From positions 1-64,000 of the forward strand of contig JAIWZP010000014.1 of assembly GCA_025201375.1 (NCBI GenBank): a DNA stretch of 64,000 nt, in the 5' to 3' direction. Under the pieces are notes generated by a model. It worked only from the letters and a program-made list of their open reading frames with translations. It had not been told where the DNA came from and did no database searches. This stretch comes from Gongronella butleri (taxonomy: Eukaryota; Mucoromycota; Mucoromycetes; Mucorales; Cunninghamellaceae). A program made the translations under genes and the position numbers. Positions 57,118 through 64,000 of this stretch are shown one piece after another; position 1 is the stretch's first letter, and each line of letters begins with the position of its first letter.

Positions 57118-60100
57118 TTAGAGAACAAGTCTATAGATCGTGCTGATCCGATCATGGGGAGTCTTCATCATGGTGAAAATGATGGTTGACTCTTGCACGT
57201 GGACGCAACGGATATCATGGCCGGGAATCACTTGAACAATCTCACCCTAAGACATGATGATTAGCAACCAAATCCAAGGGTCAACGAACACGCAGCTAAT
57301 TTTTTTTTTTTTGGGATGACTTACTGTCTGGATATGGCGGATCTCGATGATGAATTTAGCAAATAGAACGAGGAACGCGTCGACAACAGCGACAAAGCGC
57401 GCGTTGGCTTCGAAGCGGATGCACGGGGCGTCGTGGGTGGCCATCGTATACTTGTTGAGCAACCACGCAGCCGTATCGGTGCATGAGAGCAAAAAGTGTG
57501 CATTTTCATCGTCATTGTCATCGTCAAAGCCGTCATCTTCATGTGTGGTGTGGTGATATCGGCTTGTGTGGTCGTTTTTCGCTGGCGACGGCACGCGCAC
57601 ACACCCGATCCACTTGTTGGCGGCCACAGTATTAGCACCAGCGGCAGGCAGAGGCTGCTGGAGGTGCGATGTGCCCGTCCACGGGTCGACACGCTCCATG
57701 CCTTGGTCGGGGGAGCACACAAACACGACATTGTCCATAATGGCTATACTGGCGGCGTTCTTCATCAGCAAAGGAATCGTCTAAAGAGGTGGTCAAGCTG
57801 TCAGCATGATAGCTTTTTGACCCCTTTGCCTTTGTACAATACCTTTTCCTTTTTAAAATAAATGTGACCGGACGATTCGCGGACGGTGCCAATGACGAGG
57901 AGGCGCGTGGCAGGGCGATAGCGCTGGCGCTTGCGCAGTGAGCACTTGGCAAGGTAGCAGACGACGGGGTGGCCGAAGAGCGTGCCCACGACAACGTCAA
58001 TGACGCCGGATGACTTGATGGTGTGGCTCGTTGTGGACGTGGCCTGGTGGAGAGACACGGTGTCGGCATTGGCCCCAGCCATACGGTCCAGCAGGTCGCA
58101 TGCCGCGTATAGCTTGACGGTGCCCCCGGAGCGTGCAATCAAGAAGCTCTCGTGGATCAGCGCAAGCTGCTGACATTCCATCATCTCAATCAAGCGGAAA
58201 CCTTGACCACGGTTTGACGCCGATGGCGCCATCCATAGACCGTGCTGCGTCCCAAGCGCCATCACGTTCGTGCCGTCCGAGGTCACTTGGTTCACACAAA
58301 ATAAAATGAGCATTTTTGAATTGATTTTTTTCTTTTTCTTTTTTTTTTTTTTTTTTACCGAATGGTAGTGTGCAAAAGATGCGTCCACATCCGCCGGACA
58401 GCTTAACGTCGCCGTCCATTTGGATGGTCTGTTTTGTTGCAACGAGTATTTCGCAGAGGATATCGAGATGGAAGGGGGCGGGTGGATGGCCGCGTGGCCG
58501 GTGGTGCGGGTGTGGAAAGCGGCGCAGGTGCCTGTGGGCGTCGTAGCCGTGCTGTGCAGACTGCTCGAGAGCGGCGCTGATCCATTCGTACCACTGGTCG
58601 CGCTGGCGCGTGCTGCGTGCCTTGATTTCAAGCAAGAAATCCGGGTCGGCAAGGTGGCGGATCACCAGTGTGCACGGCGCGCCGTGCAATCTTCGAATGG
58701 AGACAGACCGGAACGCACGCGGTGACTGGACACGCGGCGCCACACGCGCCGACGCGGACACGGGGCTCATGGGCCGCGGCGACTCGGTCAATGGCGGCGG
58801 CTGCGCTGCAGACAGAGGCACGGCGCCATGCAAAACGTGTTCGTTTTGATGATTTTGATGCATGGACTGGCGTGCGGTCGAAAACGAAGCGGACGACGTG
58901 GTGCGCGACAAGGGCGTGGGTGGGCGGAGTCGTTTGAGCTGGTGCATTTGCTTGCGCAGATGTGCGCGGATGTGCAAACCCGTGACGGTCGGCTGCTGTT
59001 GGACCCAATTGGGTGCCGACGGTGACATTGATCGTTTTAAGGGTGACGACGACGCCATGGCGCGTGGTAATGGCAATGGTAATGGCAATGAAGATGGTGT
59101 GGGTGGCTCAACAGCGGCAGATTCGACCGATGTAGATGCCGACGATGACGATAATGAGGACGACCCAGCAGATGACGACGACGACGAAGACCAGGATGAC
59201 GTCGTGGACGTGATGCTGAAGCGATGGCGCAGATCAACCGCGTTTTGCTGCATTTGAGGCGCGGGGCTTGCTGCGCGTGTGATATTGCTCCGAATGGGAG
59301 GAGAATGCATCCACGTAGCCGATGTGGTGGGCGACAATGGCGACGAGACGGAAGTGGAGGTTGTGCTTGGCGATGGACTGACAGTAGCGGCAGCGAATTG
59401 CTGCTGTTTGGAAAGTCTGCGGGAAAGTCGATTGATCAAGGGCGCACGGTGGATACTGACGCACAGCATGGGCAGTGGAATGGGTCGTCTGATCACTTCG
59501 AGCATGGGGGTGTCCAGGGGCGACGATGGCGGCGACGACGACAAGGATGATAACGAGTCGACTGCGCCACTTACAGCATCCGTATTTCCGGCGCCGGACG
59601 CGCCATTCAATAAGCTGGAGGCGGCACCCACCCCTGTGACCTTGGGCTTGGTCAACAAGAGCGCGTGAGCAAACAAAAAAACGTGACATGGCTGGGCACG
59701 CAGCGAATGGGACGACGATCGTGCGAGGCGGAATTGCCCCTCGTGCAGCAATGACGCGTCTTTGAGTAGCGACGCTACGTCCAACGACGACGAAAAGAGA
59801 GAATTGGCTGGGGATGCGACATTGGGTAACTGCAACGGCGGCGACGGCGGCAATTGGGTCACTTGGCGCGGCGGCACTTGAAACTTTGGTCCCTGAAGCT
59901 GCATCTGCTGTTGTTGTTGCTGTTTTTCTTGCTGCTGCGGCGGCCGCTGCTGCTGCGGAAGCGGCAAAGATGCTTTTTCGTGGTTCAATGGCTCGTTTTG
60001 GCTCATGGGATGTGGATGATGTGGATGATGCTTTTTTGAATGGGGAGGTGGGCGGGTGAGAAGCGCGTGGTGATGATGGTGATTGTTGTTGTTTGGCGGA

Positions 60101-61439
60101 ACTAGGCTTGTGGAGATGCGATGCAGGTGGACATGCGCCTCTGCCTTGCGCACAGCATCATTGACCTCGTCTAACAGCTGGTGTAACAGATCAATGGCGG
60201 TAAGCAGGTGCACCTGATCGTCGTGCACATGATCCGAGTGTTTGTGGATGGCCTCGAGCTGGATCTTGAACTTGGTCAGGCGCAGGGTCGGCCGCTTGAG
60301 AAAATGGTCAAGGTCCAATTTGCGCGTGAGTTGATGTGTGTTTTGCTGGTGGATCAAGGCGCGCAGCACCGGATTCTTGTGCATCTCGACTTTGAGCAAG
60401 TAATGGCCCTTTGTGCTCAAGGCTGCGGCGCGCACATACGGATCAAAGAGCGCATTGACATGGTCGAGTAGCGTGGGGCCGATCACGTCGTTGAAAAGGA
60501 GCAGCGGATCCTGGCGGTGTCGCACAAGCCAGTGGCACAGGTCGTGGTGATATTGTTTCAGGTCGAGTGGTGGCGCGATCAGCATGTCGTAAAAGGCATG
60601 GAGCCGTGCATCCGGTTGTGCAAGCAATGGTTGCCCATACACCTGGTCCAGGATGGCTAAATCGTTACAATAATCAAGTTCAGATTGCAATAGCTCGGCA
60701 AGAACACATTGCCGCTTAATCTCGCTCGATGGATAATGATTGAGAATGTACGCAGGAGCATGATCATGCCATGACGATTTCTAGTCCCAAAAACAAAAAA
60801 AGAGAGACAGAGAGTGGGTTTCTCACGCGCGCCTTTTTTTTTTTTTTTTTCCCTTGCGTCCCCCTTTCTTGTTTTTTTGTTTTCTTTTGTTGTTGTTTAC
60901 TTTTTCCAAAAGCGAATGCAATTGTAACCATTGCGTGTTGAAGCGATTGGGGCAAGTGGACGAGTAACAAGGTGGCAGCGACGGGTGGCACCCTGGAGCG
61001 TAGCAGGGCGCTAAATGGGTGAGAAAGCCTTGGACATGCGGCGTCCGCGAGAGGTAAAACGTGCCGTCTTGCAACACAAGCAGCCGCGACGTGACAAACG
61101 CCTGCAACAGCGCTCGCAGTGTGCCCGTGTTGCTTGCTGGCAAGCTAAAACAATAGCTAAGCACGTCCTATCAAGCCAAAAAAAAAATAAGCCAACAAAA
61201 AAGCAGGGGAAAAACAGGAAAAAGTTACATAGACGGTGTCCTCCTTCAGGACAGGGCAGTGCACGGCCTGCTGGTAAAACGCGAGCCATAGCTGGGACAC
61301 AAAAGGCACCAAGTCCAAAGAGTGTCTCTAGAAAAAAAAAAAGAGGAAAAATGAGCAAAAATACAGACAAATTGAGCCCCAAAAACTTGATTAAAAAATT
61401 GCTCGAGTAAAAGGCCCACCTACAGCAGACATATGCCAT
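57118..61439 (-). CDS. Rho1-type guanine nucleotide exchange factor (DH-PH-CNH, ROM2-like)
   Basis: Exons on the minus strand: a tentative short first exon near 61439-61420, then 61327-61229, 61167-60901, 60780-58359, 58285-57843, 57780-57325 and 57246-57118, giving about 1280 residues. The N-terminal exons (VPFVSQLWLAFYQQAV, FVTSRLLVLQDGTFYLSR) look like a DEP-type domain. The DH domain begins QSELDYCNDLAILDQVY and includes VLRALIHQQNTHQLTRKLDL, DHFLKRPTLRLTKFKIQLEA and HLLTAIDLLHQLLDEV. A split PH region follows, interrupted by very long His-, Gln-, Ser- and Pro-rich stretches, ending CTLVIRHLADPDFLLEIKAR. The C-terminal 350 residues are a CNH domain. Such proteins load GTP on Rho1 at the plasma membrane for cell-wall synthesis. 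The exact start and the first splice junction are not resolved. Confidence 0.85.
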
Positions 61440-61640
61440 GAGAAGACGCAACACAGAGGGGAAAAAAAGAGAAGCAAAAAAAAGAAAAAGCAAAAGCAAT
61501 GCGTCCAAAAAGGCGAAAAAAGGCAAATGGATGCGTCGGAGCCTGAACCGCCATTTTGGGAAATGGCAGCCAAGTGAAAAACACGTTCCCGGCTTCCTTT
61601 TTTTTTGTCATTTTCTTCTCTTCTTTTCCTTCGTCTTGGG
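61440..61640. promoter_or_regulatory. Short divergent promoter, Rho GEF and coiled-coil gene
   Basis: Only about 200 bases separate the two divergent starts. A/G-rich on one side and T/C-rich on the other; no specific site was identified. Confidence 0.35.
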
Positions 61641-63103
61641 ATGAACGAAAAGCACGACTCTGACCATGTTGACGTTCTCAACAACCTTATGAATTATTCT
61701 ATGCCCGGATCGCTCACATCGCTCGACGTATGTATCCTAAAAAGAGGACGAGAAAACACGTTTAGAACAAAAAAAAAAAAAAAAAAAAGGGCGAGAGAGA
61801 GAGCTGACTTTTTTTTTCTTCTAGCTTTTGGACGACATGACGCCGGTGCCCAAGCGAATGATTCAACAGGGCGATCTGCAGACGCAATTGCGCAAGCTGG
61901 AGGCTGACATGGAGCAGCTAACGTTGAGCAATGTGCGTTTATTGCGTGCGAATCGCATTTTAAAGCTGGAAAGCGACAAATTGGTCGATGATCAGACAAG
62001 GCAGCTGAAAAAGGACATCCAGGACCTGCGACGCATGAACATTGAGCTGCAGCGCAACAATAGATTGCTTCAAGATGATTTGACCATACGCAATGTAAGG
62101 CAATTGGGGGGCGCGACAAGGCGGGTTTGTGCATGTTGATCACCTCTTTTTTTTTTTTTTCTGTAAAATTAGGCGGAACTCAATAGTTTACGAGACGATC
62201 CAATCCGACAAATGAGAAGCGTTGGCCCTGAATATGAATATTTGGTGCAGATGATCCACCTACTTTATCGACAGGTAAAACCCAAAAAAAAAAAAAAAAA
62301 AAAAGGCGCGTGCGTGCGTCATTCCGCATGGACCTTGCCCACCTTGCCATCCTTGCCCCCCCCCTCCGACCCTACTTGACAAGTGCAATGCACCTTTGTT
62401 CCATTGACAAGTGCGCATGGGCCATGGGGGCAAAAATTAGGCTGGATGGCATGGAGAACACTTATCCAATGGCGTAACCTGGCGCGTGCACGCTCCCCCT
62501 CCTCTCGCATCCCAAAGTTGCTCATTGTCTCTCTCTCTCTTTTTAAAAGATCGACGGCAAGAGCAATTGCGTCAAGACGTGCTGCTATACCAATTTACCC
62601 CTGTCGCAAGGATTTTCCGTCCTGACCCTTCCTCCAGAGGACCAGGAGCAGCGACCACAAGCACAACATATCTGCCGACCGGTGATCCATTCCAATCCAG
62701 CCACCACGCTGCAGCATGAGAACCACAAGATGCAAGAAAAGGTGGCCATGCTCGAGAGCGACAAGGACGATCTGCAACAATTGGTCAAGGAAAAGGACGA
62801 GGTCATCCAGGTTTTAAAAAATGAGCTGATGATGAAGGATCTGATTGTGACACAGCTCGAGAAGGATTTCGAAAAGATGGAGGTCCAGGGTAGGTGCCAC
62901 GAAAAACAAAAAAAAAAAAAAAATGGGGGGATGTGGGATGCGCGCGCTTTCCCCGAGCTCGGCCTTTTGCTCAATCTCTTTTTTTTATTTTTTTTTTCCT
63001 AGCGCTTGCATTGCTTTCGGATCATTCTTTTCCCCTCCCACCATCGAGCGACAGCACGAGCGACTCATCGTCGCCCGTGTCCGAATTTTTCCCCACCATC
63101 TAA
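61641..63103 (+). CDS. Coiled-coil protein of unknown function
   Basis: Five exons (61641-61727, 61825-62094, 62173-62274, 62550-62889, 63003-63103) encode about 299 residues. Two coiled coils are visible: LQTQLRKLEADMEQLTLSNV onward to about residue 118, and ENHKMQEKVAMLESDKDDLQ through KNELMMKDLIVTQLEKDFEK. Between them exon 3 holds a conserved-looking EYEYLVQMIHLLYRQ. The C-terminus is Ser-rich (PPSSDSTSDSSSPVSEFF). The first part of exon 4 is less certain: splice phase gives a Cys-containing low-complexity reading, while another frame reads RRQEQLRQDVLLYQFTPVAR, which looks more protein-like but ends at a stop. No known family was recognised; a scaffold or cytoskeletal role would be a guess. 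Confidence 0.65.
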
Positions 63104-63842
63104 TCTAAAATTCGTAATAAAAAGTGGAAAAAATAGGCAAATCCGATACGGGCTGCCGCAAAAAAAAAAAAAAGGAACAGGGCTCGGCATGCACTGGGGC
63201 AAAGCGCCGGCCATCCTCGGCTCGTGTCGAAATCAATCAAGCGCATTGGCAAAAAAAAAAAAAAAAAAAAGGCGTGTGTGTGTGAGCGTGTGTGTGTGGC
63301 CACTGTCCTTTTTCTCGGCCCTTTTTTTTCTCATTCCCTTTGACTCATGAGCCAATCATGTGGCTTTTTTCGCCAAGAATGAAAAATAAAGCCGTCCCCC
63401 TTTTTTTTTTTGTTTTTTTTTCTTCTCTTTCCTTTTCACACCTTCCTTCCCCTCCACCCCTCCTCACAACCTTTTTCAATCTTTCTTTTCTCTTTTTTTT
63501 TGTGTCCTGTGAGTCTCTCTTGTTCGATCTTTATCGCTCCAAAGAGATTTTACCCCCCAAAAGAAAGAAAAAGAAAGGAAAAGGCTTATTTTCTTGGAGA
63601 CTTGCTGTTTGTTCCTTGTTTTTTTATTGAACACCCTCATCTCTCCAGTCCTCTTCCACACACACTCTCTTCTCTCGGCATCCATTGAAAGGGCACCTTC
63701 ATTGTTTCTCTTTCATCTATTGTTTGTCTTGAACCCCACCCACCCATTGAACAATCTGTTGGTAACGTTTACCCATTTGATCCTTGCACGACATTGAGCT
63801 GATCCCCAATTCCTTTTTTTTTAATTTTTTTTTTAGTGCAAT
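63104..63842. promoter_or_regulatory. Promoter and pyrimidine-rich leader of the last gene
   Basis: About 740 bases, T/C-rich from 63395 to the ATG, with several T homopolymers. TTTTTTTTAG directly before 63838 could be the acceptor of an intron in the 5' leader. Confidence 0.45.
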
Positions 63843-64000
63843 ATGATGCCTTGTGCTCAGCCCTACACATTGTTTCCCAGCAAGCCGATGTTTGCGCCGT
63901 CCTTTTATTACAACAAGGACTCGTGCTGGCACCCTCAGGACGCCTCATCCTTGCTTTTGACGCCGCCGACAAGCCCTGTTTTGTCGACGCCGTCGCTGTC
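63843..64000 (+). CDS. Unidentified protein, N-terminal part only
   Basis: The frame opens with MMPCAQPYTLFPSKPMFAPS, followed by FYYNKDSCWHPQD and a Ser/Thr/Pro-rich stretch containing LLTPPTSPVLSTP, and runs off the window. A TPPTSP motif after a long pyrimidine-rich leader is common in fungal regulators such as zinc-finger transcription factors, but no domain is visible yet. A second ATG (63846) directly follows the first. Confidence 0.45.
   Translation, partial: MMPCAQPYTLFPSKPMFAPSFYYNKDSCWHPQDASSLLLTPPTSPVLSTPSL

Noticed and set aside
57496..60690. Plus-strand open frames opposite the Rho GEF.
   Set aside because: They are shadows of the GC-rich, repetitive His/Gln/Ser coding stretches on the minus strand.
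1..64000. CRISPR arrays, rRNA, tRNA genes and complete transposons.
   Set aside because: No regularly spaced direct repeats, no recognisable T-loop/acceptor pairs and no transposase or reverse-transcriptase motifs were found on either strand; a tRNAscan-SE run would be decisive for tRNAs.

Overview
The window is nuclear DNA from a filamentous fungus. Genes are tightly packed on both strands and split by many short introns (about 50-180 bases) with GTAAG/GTRNGN donors and YAG acceptors. Introns and leaders carry long T or A homopolymers, and ACGCGT-type words are scattered through non-coding DNA. The gene content (fungal PMA-type H+-ATPase, a Na,K-ATPase-like type IIC pump, COP9 and kinetochore components, an ORC3) suits an early-diverging lineage, probably Mucoromycota. 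That placement is inference. No bacterial, viral or plasmid backbone, CRISPR array, rRNA or convincing tRNA was seen.

Layout: 1-5969 holds a partial CSN3-like gene, NAF1, a coiled-coil protein, a CENP-L kinetochore gene and an NTF2-like protein. 5974-12748 is the unusual part. A 15-exon gene (6785-10844) encodes a perfect PCNA-interacting peptide plus basic cluster, three CUE-like ubiquitin-binding repeats on tandemly duplicated exons, two LAGLIDADG homing-endonuclease motifs with their acidic residues, and three C-terminal zinc fingers. The gene lies between two direct copies of the 3' exon of an FAD monooxygenase. The copy at 11361-11775 belongs to the intact monooxygenase (11458-12748); the copy at 5974-6390 is a cut-off remnant. 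This arrangement recalls mobile endonuclease genes that bring a replacement 3' end for the gene they enter.

13422-25734 contains MIC19, a 3-kb gene-poor stretch with one copy of a dispersed repeat, a GATA factor, two paralogous small secreted proline-rich proteins, a Sel1-MYND protein and ORC3. 25874-43841 contains a queuosine-salvage glycosylase, the plasma-membrane H+-ATPase, an MBOAT lysophospholipid acyltransferase, an Mtc2/chelatase-like protein, the type IIC P-type ATPase and NOP15. 44377-56650 contains a single-exon GNAT acetyltransferase, the second copy of the dispersed repeat, a siderophore-type MFS transporter, NSA2, an M20 peptidase and a single-exon PPR-like mitochondrial protein. 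57118-64000 contains a ROM2-type Rho GEF, divergent from a coiled-coil protein, and the start of an unidentified gene.

Most genes are housekeeping: ribosome and snoRNP biogenesis (NAF1, NOP15, NSA2), replication (ORC3), kinetochore (CENP-L), mitochondrial structure and expression (MIC19, PPR), ion and nutrient transport, and cell-wall signalling (Rho GEF). Exon models were built by hand from splice signals and reading phase. All multi-exon models listed close in frame unless stated otherwise.
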